Made by a program: the position numbers and the translations under genes
Notes under the pieces: model-generated
What the model saw: the letters and a program-made list of their open reading frames with translations, nothing else
The model's database searches: none
Told to the model about the DNA's origin: nothing
Shown: positions 1 through 12,715 of the stretch, piece by piece
How positions within the stretch are numbered: the first letter of the stretch is position 1
Layout: each line of letters begins with the position of its first letter
Origin: Tetrahymena elliotti 4EA
Taxonomy: Eukaryota; Ciliophora; Oligohymenophorea; Hymenostomatida; Tetrahymenidae
Direction: 5' to 3'
Length of the DNA stretch: 64,000 bases
Assembly (NCBI GenBank): GCA_000231825.2
Contig: JH720359.1
Location: 1-64,000, forward strand

Positions 1-209
1 AATCATATTTTATTAATATTTTTATAAGAGTTTACATCATTCAAATTTTTTTAGTAGTTAATCAGATTTTCAGAAATTCTGAAAATTACTTTCAATTTTG
101 CAAACAATTATTAATAATAGAAGAAATTTAATAATTATTGATAGAAATTGTTTTTGGAAAGTTAACATTTTTGAATAAATTTTTAAAGATTACTAGAATT
201 AGTATAAAA

Positions 210-1695
210 ATGGAATCATATTCTTATAATTCAGGCTTAAAAGATGTTATTTTTGATGAAAAAGGTATTCATTTTATCATTTTATTAATCAGAGCGCCAT
301 AGTATCATTATTGACTAACAGCTAATTTTTTTTTTATCTCAAAAGAAAGTATTTCAGAAAGAGGAACATCTTTAGGAGGAGATGATTATCATTTAACAGA
401 ATCAGTTATAGATAAACAAATGAAAGAATTTTAGCAAGATAGAAGAAATTTAGAAGATCCTGATTAAATAAACTTCAATGACTGTACAGAAATTTTATTG
501 AATTGGATTATGCAATTTTTTTATCAGAAATATTTAAAAGGATTTTGAACGAAGATGAGCTTAAAGCCTTGGATGAAACATTACCTTAAAAGTGTATTAA
601 ATGTGAATGCAAATTCAATGTTTTAACTAACAGGAAATTTTAATGGTAACTCATTTATAACATATATTATTAGTTAGTTTCTTAGAATTAAAAAGCGATT
701 TTAAAAAATTTAAATTACCTTTAAAATCTATTTTTAGAATAAAATGTTTAATAAAATTAAGACTAAGCATTTATTTATTTTAAATAATAGTTACTTTTGT
801 GGATATCCGGTATGCAAAGATCACTCTAAAAAAAAGAGAGAAGATCCTTCAAAGCTGAATACAAGCAACAACAAATCAATAAATAATCAAAATAATGCCA
901 GCAATATTTTGAATACATCAGGAGGAGAAGCTGAGTTTGAAAAAAAGAATTTTAAGAAAATTTGTGATATTTGTGAAGATAAATATTTAAAGTGGTAAAT
1001 AAATTTTTCATTCTAGTAAAAGAAGGATCAATATGATGATGTTACTCAGAGATTAGAAAAATAATAAAAGGATATTTTGGAAAAAATAAAAAAATAATAA
1101 GACGAAATAAGTAGAATTTAATCATAAGTAAAAAAAATTACTCATTAAAATTTTATAAAATTAGCTAAAATTTTTAATTTTTAAATAGGATGAATAGAAA
1201 AAAAAGTAGTTTGAAGAATAAAAGAATGAGTTGCTAAAAAAAATAGAAAAAGCAGAAATGGAAGACACTGATCTTAAAAAAGAAAATAAAGACAATTTAG
1301 TGAAAATAGATAAAATAGACACTGAAATTAATATCATGATGAAATAAATTAAAGAAATCGAAGAAGAGCATAAATAAAAGTAATTAATCACTAACTCACT
1401 TATATGAAAAAAACTTTTATAATTTTATTATAGAGTTACTGAAGAAAAGAATTTAGCCTAAAGAATCAAAGAAATTGACCAAGAAATTGAAAATGCCCAC
1501 TAAATTATAGAAGAAATAGAATAAAAAATTACTGACAATAACCTTATGATGCAAAGATAAAAATAAATTTATGATGTTAGAGATTCTCGCTTAGATAGTA
1601 ATTTAGATAACATCAGAGAAAATACTTCAATTAGAGCAAGAAAAGATTAGAATATTGAGAAGGAAAAAAATTGTAATGTATGCTCAATCTTTTGA
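210..1695 (+). CDS. FYVE-related zinc-finger / coiled-coil protein
   Basis: Six exons (210-264, 346-483, 528-645, 791-1127, 1189-1379, 1434-1695) give a 366-aa protein in ciliate code ending in TGA. Every junction keeps phase. Around residues 80-160 lie four Cys pairs in FYVE order: CIKC, CYFC, VCKDH and KICDIC. The segment RKFQCYFCGYPVCKDHS matches the FYVE core layout, but the RR/KHHCR lipid-binding motif is reduced to RKFQC, and about 45 mostly polar residues separate the third and fourth pairs. The rest is a charged Lys/Glu/Gln coiled coil of about 190 residues, ending in CNVCSIF. The family often binds phosphatidylinositol-3-phosphate on endosomes; whether this degenerate finger does is open. 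A reading frame opening at 744 starts inside intron 3 and is not the true start. Confidence 0.75.
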
Positions 1696-2738
1696 GTTCA
1701 TAATTTGCATAAAAATTTGTTGTTTCCTTTCAAATACATTTATATAAAAATTTCATAAAAAAATTAATATTTTCTATTTTAATTTGTAACAAAATAAATG
1801 AATTCTTATAAAAAATTATATACTCTTAATAAGTTTTTATTTAGTTTTAAACAACTTTTTAAAGAAATGATTTAAATAATTAAAAGTAAAAATTCAAATT
1901 GAATTCATTAAAATGTTATTAATGAATTGGATTTCTCAGTTCAATATTTTTTTATTATTTCACTGCAAGTGTCAATTTTATTTCCCATTTTAAAATAGAT
2001 TTTTTACATTTCTTTTTAAGCAAATAATTAAATTAAAATTTAACATAATTAAATATGAATGAAAAGACATAAATAAATTCAGTGAAAAAATAATTTAGTT
2101 TTTTTATTTTTATTTAGTTAAAAAATCAATTTTATTAGTAAAATAATTCACATTTTAAAATAAATTTTTTACATAATTGCAAAATTAAGTTCTTATTCAA
2201 AATAAATATTTAGTTTAGAATTAAAATTGAATTTTTTAAAATTCAAAAGGAATTAAATATTACTAAATTATTATAATAGACCTCAGTTTTTTTATATTAA
2301 TTTACTTTCATCTTTTTTAGGTGATAATAAAAATTTTTTTAAAATAGATTTGTAATTTTAATGGTGAATATTTTTTAATTGCCAAAAATATTTGCAAAGC
2401 TAGTTTTAAATTTTTTACAGTCACTTATTTAATAAAATTCTTTTTGAAAATTAATTTTTATAAATTTAAATAAATGCTCAGTTGATAAATTGAATCCAAT
2501 TGATTTAAGATATTTTAAAAATTTTGCCAGTGATTGATCAATTAATAATGAGTGATGATGAATTTCAAAATTAAAAGATAATATTGATTGTTTTTAAGAT
2601 ATTTATAAAAATTATACATTTTTAAATGCTCACAAATTTTGAAATTTAAGATAGTTTTTTAAATAAAAATTATTAAAGAAAATAATCAACTAATAAAAAT
2701 TTATTATTAACAATATCTCTCAATTTAAAGCAATAAAG
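1696..2738. other. intergenic, AT-rich
   Basis: Very AT-rich spacer between the FYVE-like gene and centrin. I see short frames with no coding character, no RNA gene and no repeat. It should hold the 3' end of one gene and the promoter of the next, but no motif could be assigned. Confidence 0.6.
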
Positions 2739-3589
2739 ATGAATTACTCCCCTAAAGCCAATAAAATGAAAAGAAAACTCAAATAGGAGTTAACTGAAGT
2801 AATTAAAACTAAAATTATGCTTATTACTAATAGCTTACAAATGAATATATCTCTTTTCTGCATTTTTTAAATCATAAAATGAATTAATTTAAAAATAGAG
2901 ATCATGTATATTTTTATAAAACTTAGGAATAAAGACAAGAAATTAAAGAAGCATTTGATTTATTTGATACTGAAAAGACTGGTACTATCGATTACCATGA
3001 ACTTAAAGTTGTCATGAGAGCTTTAGGTAATTTATGATTGACAATAAATTAATCAAGTTATTTTAGATTATTGAATCTAACTTGATAGCAGAATTAAATA
3101 TAAATAATGTAATATAGCTTAAAATATTCTTAAAACTTATAGGTTTTGATGTTAGAAAAACTGAAGTTGTTTCATTAATTAGAGAATATGACAAGAACGA
3201 AACTGGCAGAATTGAATATAATGATTTTGTAGAAATAAGTAAATATTAAGTTATATATAAATCAGATAAGAAAATTGAAATTTTAAAATTAAAAAGTGGA
3301 ACAAAAATATAATGAAAGAGATCCCACAGAAGAAATATTGAAAGCTTTTAAATTATTTGATGAAGATGGTACTGGAAAAATTTCATTAAGAAACCTTAAA
3401 AGAGTTGCTAGAGAATTAGGAGAATAATTAACTGATGAAGAATTGTAAGCTATGATTGATGAATTTGATAGAGATTAAGATGGTTAAAGTAAATTAAACT
3501 TAAAATCTTTCAATTTTTACATATAATTTTATTAAATAGTTTCTGAAGAAGAATTTCTGAGTATTATGAAGTAAACAAGCATTTATTGA
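2739..3589 (+). CDS. centrin (EF-hand calcium-binding protein)
   Basis: Five exons (2739-2798, 2927-3026, 3143-3238, 3297-3488, 3540-3589) encode 165 aa, the usual centrin length. The order is a basic N-terminus ([14 protein letters not shown]), then four EF-hands: [20 protein letters not shown], a second hand containing [15 protein letters not shown], a third with [18 protein letters not shown], and a fourth with EFDRDQDGQISEEEF. The [15 protein letters not shown] linker and ELGEQLTDEELQAMIDEFD are hallmarks separating centrins from calmodulin. The C-terminus is FLSIMKQTSIY. Centrins act in basal bodies, contractile cortical fibres and nuclear transport. Hands 1 and 2 carry some weaker loop residues; hands 3 and 4 look able to bind calcium. 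It is one of several paralogues expected in a ciliate. Confidence 0.96.
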
Positions 3590-4664
3590 TCAAATTTATT
3601 TGTAAAAATATAAAGTAATTAAGGAATTAAATAAAATACTATTTTCTTGCATTTATATTATATCATTTATATATACATATTCTAGTTGCAATTTTATTTT
3701 TGGAAATCTTATTCTAACTTTTATTTATTTTATGTATATGTTTTTTAATACTCTCAAATAATAGTAAAAAGAAACAAGTTAAATGAAAATAATTAAAGGT
3801 CTTAATCATTTTATTATGATAATATTATATTGATTTTTAAGATAAATATCTTTTTAAATCTCAAAAAAAAAAATTATGTTTTCAAATATGTATTTATTTA
3901 TACATTATTTAGTTTCATATACTCCCTTATTAAATATAATTATCTGATATTTTTTAAACTTTTAAATCTGAAAAAATTAATATGATATGATTTTATATCA
4001 AAATTTGTTTCTTATTCTCAATATTTAATAATGTAAGCATCTATTTTAGTAAATAAAAAATATTGATATTAAGATAAATAAATCTTTTTTTTTCAAATAT
4101 TGAATGCTATCTAAGAAATTATTTAACCTAAATTTATTCTTTAGGCTCCCTAATTCTATAAAAATAGAACAGAGTTTTAACTAATTTTTAATTTGAATAA
4201 AATGAGCTTTTAAATTGCTAATATAAGTATCTTATATTTAAAAAATAATATTATTAAAATTATTATTTTACTTTAAAAACAAAAAGTATTTGGTTTTATT
4301 TGGAAAATAAATATTTCTTTGACCTCAGAAGTTGCTATGAAGAATATTTTTGGGTAAAAAATAAATTTGTATTTATATTAAATATTCTTTGCACATAATA
4401 AAAAATAAGATAAAAAATTTGTATTTGATTGAATAACGAGCTGTTGGATGTTATAAAATTAATTTATTTTGTTTTAGAATTTCACTTAATAAAAATTTAA
4501 CATAATAATTAATAATTTTTCGCTCCCAATATCTCATATTTAAAAAAGGATCTAAAGTTAATAAATATTAATAATTAATTTTTTACTTATTTTTTATAAA
4601 GAATATCAACAAGTAGAGATTATAGCACTTTTCATTTTTTAAAGATACAAAATTAAAATTAAAA
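3590..4664. other. intergenic, AT-rich
   Basis: Low-complexity AT-rich spacer. The only thing noted is the 11-mer AATAACGAGCT at 4432-4442, which also occurs upstream of the CRAL-TRIO gene (20390-20400). No coding frame is supported. Confidence 0.5.
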
Positions 4665-6522
4665 ATGGAAGAGGAAAACGTATAAAATTCTAATGAACTA
4701 ATTGATCTTGAAGCTTATTTGCCTAAGATGATTGAATAATTTTCTATTAGCATTGATCAAGAATACGTTATTAACAATTTTTAGATGAAAGTTCAAGATG
4801 ATGGCATTACAATTTGTGACTAAAAGGGATTAATTTATGAATTAAACACTGGATAAACAGATTTTTTTGAGCATTGCAAAGGTATAAAAGCTTAGCAAAT
4901 ATAATTTTCTTAATTGTCATATAAAATATGCAGATAAATTGGTCACTATTTCTCAAGGTATAGTCAAACCAGAGTTTGAAACTAACACTTAAAAATTAAT
5001 TTTCACAATGTTTGCTTAAGACATCTAATTAAGCCCTAATTAAGAAGATTTAATTGGAGAATCCAATTATCAAAGTAATGAGACAGTTAATGCTAGATTT
5101 AAAATATTCGATATGGAAAATAACAAAAAGAAACAAGACATCTATGAAAAGTCTTTTATCATCAAGAAACAACTAGTGAAAGTAGATAAATTCTTAGATT
5201 TTTTAGAAAATCATTTGATTTATTTTGCATATTCAATTTATTTTATTATAAAAAGAAACACTCATAAAATTTGATTTTACAGCAAGGAAATGATATATGG
5301 ATTTCTCTTACTTAATCATATAAGATATAATAATTCCAAGTATAACAAGAATAGGCAAGATAGTAATAAAAAACATAATAGGAATAGAATAAAAAGTAAG
5401 CTTAAAAGGTAAAAATATTTTCTTTTTAGATCAATTTATAAAATTTTCTCATTTAATGTAGAAAGAGTAAGTTCATATTGAAAAAGAAGACCTTGAAGAT
5501 GAAAAGAAATAGTCTTTCAAAACTCCTTAAAAAAAAGGAAAAACTCCTTCTAAAACTTAGAATAAGTAAGAAGAAGAAGCAGGAGCTTTAGCAGTTTAAT
5601 CTAATAAAAAAAGTTAAAAGCGTATTAAATATCAAGAAGATGCAGAAGCTAATTAGTAAATATCTGATAAGAAATAAGTTTAAATGGAAGTAATTGAACC
5701 CGAGAATGATGATAATAAAGAAGATTTAGCTGCAGAGGGAGCAGTTTCTGTAGCAAAGGAGAAATAAACTGAAATTAAATAACATTTGATTTAAAATTAA
5801 AAAAAAAATTTACAAGAAATATATGAAAAAGAAAGTAAATTATTTTAAAATAAAGATATTTTTAAATTCTTTGTAAATTAATAATAAAAGAGTAAGCTAA
5901 AAAGAAGGTCAACAAAAAAAGAGTAGTGTAAATTGAAGATATTGAATATGAAGAAGAAGATATAGATGATGATTCTGAGGAAGAAAATGATTAAAATAAT
6001 TAAGAAGAAGATGACATTGAAGAAGAAGTGTAAGATGAAGAAATTTTTAGTAAGCAACCAGTTAAGTAAAAAGGTTCTTCATCTAAATCTGATTCAAGAA
6101 ATGATGAAAAGATTATAACTGATGATAAAAAAAATAAAAAATCAATTTTGAAAGTAGCTACTGCAGAAAAGTAAAGTGAAATTATAAAATCTCTTAAGAA
6201 GAAATCAAATTAAAAGGCCAAAGAGGTAGAGGAAAATGAAATTAGTGAACAAATGAAGGCTTAGTTGTAAAAACAATAAGAATATAAATTAAAATTAGAA
6301 AAATTATAAAAATTTGTCTTAAAAAGTAAAATTAATTCATTAAAAAACTGTTTTCAAATTTTTAATTTTTATTACTTAGGAGAATTTTTATATTACGTTT
6401 AGGACTTTTAGAAAAAACCATAGGTAAGAAATGCTGTTTTACCTAGAGATCCAAATGATAAAGAAAAAATGAAGTAATATTCTTTAAAAGTTGTCAAGCA
6501 TTTAGAGTCATAATATAAATGA
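4665..6522 (+). CDS. hypothetical protein with mixed-charge, Gln-rich tail
   Basis: Six exons (4665-4881, 4934-5181, 5283-5408, 5462-5834, 5891-6325, 6380-6522) give 513 aa with all phases consistent. Residues 1-170 look globular (begins MEEENVQNSNELIDLEAYLP; includes GITICDQKGLIYELNTGQ). The middle is a long Gln/Lys stretch, then acidic runs (EYEEEDIDDDSEEEND) alternating with basic Lys patches. The C-terminus has YVQDFQKKPQ and AVLPRDPNDKEKMKQYSLKV. The composition suggests a nuclear or chromatin/nucleolar protein, but this is inference from charge alone. No family was recognised. The last exon has the best-ordered sequence of the second half and may be a short conserved motif. Confidence 0.65.
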
Positions 6523-7360
6523 TTTTGTAAATAAGAAATATCATCTTTGCTCACTAGGAAATAAATACCAATAAAGTTAAAATAATTTTATTAAAAAATA
6601 ACTTGTTAAATATTAAATAAATTGAAATAATTATTTGTCTAATATGTTTTGTTTCAATCTGTTAATTTAATTAGCTTTTCATTAAATTACTCCGATTAAT
6701 TAACATTTTTATATTTCTGAGGGGTAAATTAGGTGCTTCTAGGCTTCTATATTTAACGGATCATATTAATTAAAATTTTATCATTCAAAAAAGGTAAAAA
6801 TTCCTAATATTTAATCAATTTTTTTATCTTATTTTCTATTTAATATTAAATAAAAAACTTAATATCCTTTAGATCTCCAAAATCAATCATTATGTTTTTT
6901 AAAACTTTTGCAATTTATATGAATGAAACATAATTTATTAAATTCAGAAATATTATTAAATATCCAATTCATCTCTTTTTATTTTTTTGTAAATTTTAAT
7001 TAGGCTTTAGTTTTTTATTAATAAGCTATTTTTATTTTGAATATCTATCTATGTATGATACATGAAATGTATTAGTTTTTTTGACTTAGATAATTTAGAT
7101 TTATTTTGAAATTTAACGAATTAAATTCATTCAATCTGAGCCAAAAAGATAATTTATTACTATTAGTAAAGAATATCAGTATTTAAGGCTAACTAGCAGA
7201 CTTTGAATAATTTATTTTATTATGAATAAGTAAGTAAGTATCTTGTAATAAAAAATAATAATAAAAATTTTGAAATTCGGTATTAAAGATTGTTATTCTA
7301 AACAAATAAATAAATACAAGTTATTAATAAAATCTTTATAAATTAAAAATAGCATTTTAT
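6523..7360. other. intergenic, AT-rich
   Basis: AT-rich spacer with a short GTAA tandem run at 7225-7240 (AATAAGTAAGTAAGTA). No gene is supported. A minus-strand frame at 7293-7487 overlaps the first exon of the next gene and is a shadow. Confidence 0.5.
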
Positions 7361-10300
7361 ATGATTTCTTAAAAAACTTAAAGCTTTTTATGTGAGCTTC
7401 TCTTTGAAATAGCAAAGGGAGAAAAGTAAGTAGAAGTTGTACGTTAATTATTAGGAGAACAAGATTCGTTTGAACCTTATTCAGCATTTCGTAGAATAGA
7501 TTAATAAAGAAAAAAATTCATAAATAGCTATGATATCAAAGACTTTTTAAGTGAAAATGGATTCCCTCATTCATTGCAAGAATGTGATTTGTTTATAAAA
7601 GCATATGATATAGATCTAGATACTAAGATCTCTTACACTGAGTATGACATTTTTTTAATTTAGTAAAACTAGAAATTGATAAAATAATTAATTAATATAG
7701 GTTTTTGAGAGCTGTATTACCTTATGATAATTAATCATTAAGAGAGTCTGTTTCTTAAAGACCTCCTTTAGAAATCAAAAGCAATGAAAAGTTATCATGT
7801 GACGTAGAATATACTTTATCTAAATTAATTGATAGGTAATTCTTTCAATACTTTAGTTTTTTTATTTAATCAGTCATTTGCTATTAATACTAATTAAATA
7901 GTTTTTTACAACTTTAATTTCAAAAATTGTTAATGAAAATTATTCTAATTTAGTAGTCTTACAACTGTGGCTTCTTAAAATTATTTTAAAATAAATATTC
8001 TAACTCATAAAGGTTTTTTTTTAATTAGGGAAATATAATGTAACATATCTATAATAGATAAGAAGGCTTTGCTTGAAACTAGATACGATTTTAGTGTTGC
8101 TGATTGCTTTAATACTCTTGATGCTAATGGGAAAAAAATGCTTGATGGCAGAGATTTTTATGCTTTTTTTAGAAAAAATGGTTTAGTTTCTTATGAAGAT
8201 GAAATTGTTTCTTTGCATAGAAGACTTGATTTTGATTAAGATGGATACATTTCTTATGAAGATTTTTTTTATGGAATATCTAATTAAGAAACTCTTGAAA
8301 AAGCAGAAAGACGTAATCCTCATGAGCATTAAATAATTGCATCACCATTTAGGAAAACCTCTAAATCTCCTATAGCTGATAGGAAAATCAGTTAATAGTT
8401 CACTCCTAATAGTAGTATAAAGAAGAGAGCGAATTAGCTATCTAGCTCAAAAAAGAATGTACAAATTCTATCTCCTTCTAGATCAAAAAACTACAATAGT
8501 GAGTTTTAAAACTCACCTATTAGGGAAAACTCTCGCTTTAGAACTTCTACAGGCTTCAAGCATTCTCCTGCTAAATCGATACTTAAGAATTCAACTAGCA
8601 AAATGGAGGTTGAAAAAAATTACTTGAGAAATGAATTAAATTATTCAAAAGAAATCGATTTAATACAATCTTATTATCCATAAAGAAATTCTGATTATAA
8701 AGATGATCCTAGCTATTTGATTAGAAGTAAAATAAGAGAATCTTCTAAAGAAGTAAGAAGTGATCCTTATATTTAAGCTAGAGATATATTTGAAAAGGAA
8801 AGAGCAATAGAGGAAGAAAAGTAGAAAATATTGCTTTAAGAAAAAATAAAAACAATAGATTAAGAAGAAAAGCTAAGAAGAGCTAGAGAATAAGAAGAGT
8901 ATGAATATTAGATATAAAAAATGAAGGCTATTGAAAGGGAATAACAAATGAGATTTATTGAAAAAGAAACTCAAATAAAATAGCAATAATAACTTCGTGA
9001 AAGAGAACTCTCTAAGCTAAAGTATGAAAACGAGATAAAACAAAAAGAATAAGAAAGATATCAAAAGAAATTAGAAAATGAAAGAAAATATGCAGTTGAA
9101 TAGACAGATTTTTATAACAGAGATTATGAAGAAAAGTAAAGAAAAATGATATAGCTTGAAAAGGAGTAGAGATTGTAAGAGTTAGAAAGAGAGAAAAAAA
9201 TATAATAATTAGAGAAACTTAAATTGTAGCAAGAGAAAGAAGACAGAGAGAAAAGACTCGTTGAAGAAGAAAAGACTATTAAAGAGTAAATTGAGTATGA
9301 AAGATACTTGAAATAAAAAATCTAAGATGAAAAAAGGTATGCAAGTATAGAATAGAATATTGAAAAAAATAGAGTAAATAGACCATCTAGCTATATAAGT
9401 AGTATTGATAAAAGTATGGGAATAAATAATTAATAATCAAATCAATAAACTACTAATTATTCTCAGAAGAAAACTGCAAGCTTTGCTGAAAGATCACCAG
9501 TACTAAGCTAAGAATATTCTACTCCAAAAAGATATGGTTATGAACATAAAAACAATTTATCATCTTCTCAATAATCTTAAAATTTTAGAAATTCTTAATT
9601 AATAAACGATAAAGCTTAAAATGATCATGAAAATTAACTTAAAACACTTTAAAAGTCACCTTACTCGAAATTATCTTATGGCTAGACCAATAAATATGAT
9701 AAGCCTTCATTTAGTTCTCCCATAGATATAAGAGAAACATCCAAAGTAAATTATTTATAAAATCTTAATACTTCAATTAAAAATTCATTTTTTTAGAATT
9801 TAAGAAATCCAATTAGCAATCATATGAGTGCCACTAAAGATAGAGAAATAGATAGAAGTGATTTATATAAAAAATAAAACTTTTCTACAAGTTAGAAATA
9901 GAGTTTAACATCATCAAATAACAAAAGAAATAGCTTCAATAGCAATATACAATTAGAAGATTAGTTGATCACATAATTTTTAGAAATTATATAAACAGAA
10001 AAGAAATCTGAAAGATCTAGATAAGATTTAGCTTTACGTCCTGATTTCAAGTTAGGAGATATTTATAAGATATTAGATCAAACATAAAAAGGCTTTATTA
10101 GTTCTCTCAATTTAGAAGATTTCCTTAAAAAAATAAATATATAAGCATCAATGAATGATATTTATTTATTGATGAGAAGATATGATTTAGATAATGATGG
10201 ATAATTAAGGTAATCATAATATTTTTATTTTTAAATTATTTTAGTAAATAAAATTTATTAATAATATTAAGATTTACTGACATAGCTGAAGCTGTAACAC

Positions 10301-10810
10301 CTAAATAATTAGAGTATGCTAAATTATTGAATAAAAGAGAAAGCTACTTAGAAGGAGATATTCAAATTGAAGAGGTAATCATTTTTTGAGTAAAGCTAAG
10401 TTAACTTAAAATAATAAATTTAATAAAAAAGGTTTACTCATATGAAACCTTGAAGCTATTGAAAGAATTGTTTTTGACCCTAATTGAGTCAGAACAAATA
10501 ATTGAATAGATTAGATATTCTTTTAAGTCAAATAGAAATTTCAGCTTTTAAGAAAGCTTTAGAATGATAGATTTGGATTAAGATGGATTTATTAATTAAT
10601 TAGAGGTATGTTTTATCTTATAAAAAATCATTTACTTAAAATCTTTTTTAATAAAAATAGCTTTAGCATTTCTTTGAAAAAAATAACGTCTTTTGTAGTG
10701 ATAAAGAACTTAAAATGCTCTTACAAAGATTTGATCTAGATAGAGATAATTTAATAAGCCTTGGAGAATTTGTATAAGAACTGTCTCCAAAATCTAATAA
10801 AATATACTGA
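7361..10810 (+). CDS. large EF-hand / coiled-coil protein (probable cytoskeletal)
   Basis: Six exons (7361-7641, 7701-7835, 8029-10209, 10272-10374, 10432-10605, 10661-10810) give 1007 aa. The layout is a pair of N-terminal EF-hand domains (including LDFDQDGYISYEDFFYG near residue 220), a Ser/Lys-rich linker with many SP sites, a central coiled coil of about 200 residues rich in EEKQRKMIQLEKE-type repeats, a polar Ser/Asn/Gln region, then a C-terminal EF-hand cluster: MRRYDLDNDGQLRFTDI, MIDLDQDGFINQLE and LQRFDLDRDNLISLGEF. C-terminus is SPKSNKIY. The loop acidic residues are mostly kept, so several hands should bind calcium. Calcium-sensing ends flanking a rod suggest a cortical, basal-body or fibre protein; this is inference. 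The second intron (193 nt) is the longest. Confidence 0.8.
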
Positions 10811-11729
10811 TAGAAATTGTGTAAAAAGTAAATAACTTATTTAAAAAAACTATTTATGAATTTATTAATTGAAATAATTAAAAATAAATAGAATAAATAT
10901 TTGTAAATAAAATATTAATTATAAATTGTATATATATTATTATATTTATGTAAATTGTATCATTTCTTCATCATCTGGTTAAATTAGTTCAACAAATACA
11001 ACATCTGTCTATATAAACAACTATATTAAATTTACTTTTGTAAATCTATCTTAATAATGTTTTTTAAATCTAAAATTGACCATAAATTATAAAAATGTTA
11101 GAACTACATTATTTTATTTAAACTAAAACGTATCAATCAAAAATTATCACTTTTAGTTAATTTTAAGAACAAATAGATTAGAAGAATAATTAAAAATATT
11201 CTAAATATCAATTTATTTAAACCAAGTAAATATAAATTTTGAGCTGCTCATAAAATATACTTTCTTTTTTCAATAAAATAGAAATAACAAAACAGATTTT
11301 CTTAAAAATACAAATAGACATTTAACTTTAGAAATTCTTTCAAATAAATTACTTCCTATGAAATTTAAAATTATTATTAATAATAATAATTTTTTTACTG
11401 TGAGCTTAAAAGCATCAACTATCAATAATTAATGTTAAATGAATTATAATTTATATTTATTGTTAACATTTTTAGTTAATCATGAGAATAAATTTGATTT
11501 ATATGAAGATAAAATACTTCATAATTAAATCAATTAAAAATTTATCTTAAAGATATACATATTTTATCAAATTTAAAGTTATTATTCAAATTTAAATATC
11601 TATCTATCAATATACTTTGAAAATATATTCTTTAAAAAGTAAGATAAATTTAATAATTCTACAAAAATATTTCAACTATTTTAGCACTCTAATTTTAGCA
11701 ACCTTTTAATTCTGTTTGTAAGTTATAGG
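10811..11729. other. intergenic, AT-rich
   Basis: AT-rich spacer between two plus-strand genes. Nothing coding or repetitive could be supported. Confidence 0.5.
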
Positions 11730-12410
11730 ATGAGTAAAAAAGATTTAAGAGATGTTAATTGGTAATCTCAGATTTCAGAAATAGAGTAATAATAATAGGA
11801 ATAAAATGGTTTTGATTCTATGATCCCTAGCATATAAAAATTACTAATATGGCTTATTTATATCACTGGTTTAGGAATGATAGTCTTCCCTTATTTTGCT
11901 TTGACAATAGATCCTAAATTGTAAAGATTATTACTGAGAATCACTTTTAATACATTATTTTATTAATTTAAATAAAGTGGCATTCATTTCTGGATTTTAA
12001 CAGGAATAGATTTTGGTCTTTTCATTGCACTGTTAAAGTAAAAATATAATTTTAATATTAAAATATTTTAACATAAACATAAATTATAATGTATAACTTG
12101 AATTTGAAGTAAAAGTGTAATTTGAAATTTATTTTTAGGTTTTTTTCAAGTCAAAAAAAGTAAGTTAAAAACATAAAAATAAAATGTTAATATGAATTTA
12201 TTGAAAAAGTGCATACTTTTATGAGATTCAGAAACCTAATTTATTTTAATATGAAATTTAAATAGTTTCAAGAGATTTGTTGTTTCAGGAAATACTCTAT
12301 AATAAAATGATGAAATCAGTGACAACAAATAAGACGTTGTCTAACGCGAAAGTAATAATTCGTCAAAAAAATAACAAAATTAGTAGAAAAAAATAAAAAA
12401 GAATGATTGA
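11730..12410 (+). CDS. small membrane protein, unknown function
   Basis: Three exons (11730-12037, 12139-12159, 12266-12410) give 157 aa; the middle exon is only 21 nt, kept because phases agree on both sides. A short polar N-terminus (MSKKDLRDVNWQSQ) leads to one hydrophobic segment around residues 38-60 (LLIWLIYITGLGMIVFPYFA) and another around 85-102 (FWILTGIDFGLFIALL), then a basic juxtamembrane run (KVFFSSQKNFKRF) and a Gln/Asn/Lys-rich tail ending KKIKKND. Both ends may face the cytosol as a hairpin. No family recognised. Alternative: the 21-nt exon could be mis-assigned, changing a few residues only. Confidence 0.6.
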
Positions 12411-12715
12411 TAAGAAAGATTTGTTTTTCTATTTTTGTTTCTGATACGTGTTCTTTACTAAAATAAATTAATTAAGTAAATTACCAATAATTTTCATACA
12501 ATTTATGATTTATGAATTATTTAATCTGTATTAATTAATTAAATGTTAATATCTATTATATTTCTAATTAATTTATAGTTTTACATATTATCATATGTGC
12601 ACTTTTTACATGCTTTAAATTTCATCAAAATCAAAACTAAATAAATAAATAATATCGAAACAAAAACTAGAAAATAATTAATCAATAAAAAAAAAATAAT
12701 AGGGAGTTAAGAATT

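Noticed and set aside
744..998. 84-aa plus-strand ORF as an independent gene
   Set aside because: Its first 47 nt are intron 3 of the FYVE-related gene; the rest is that gene's exon 4.
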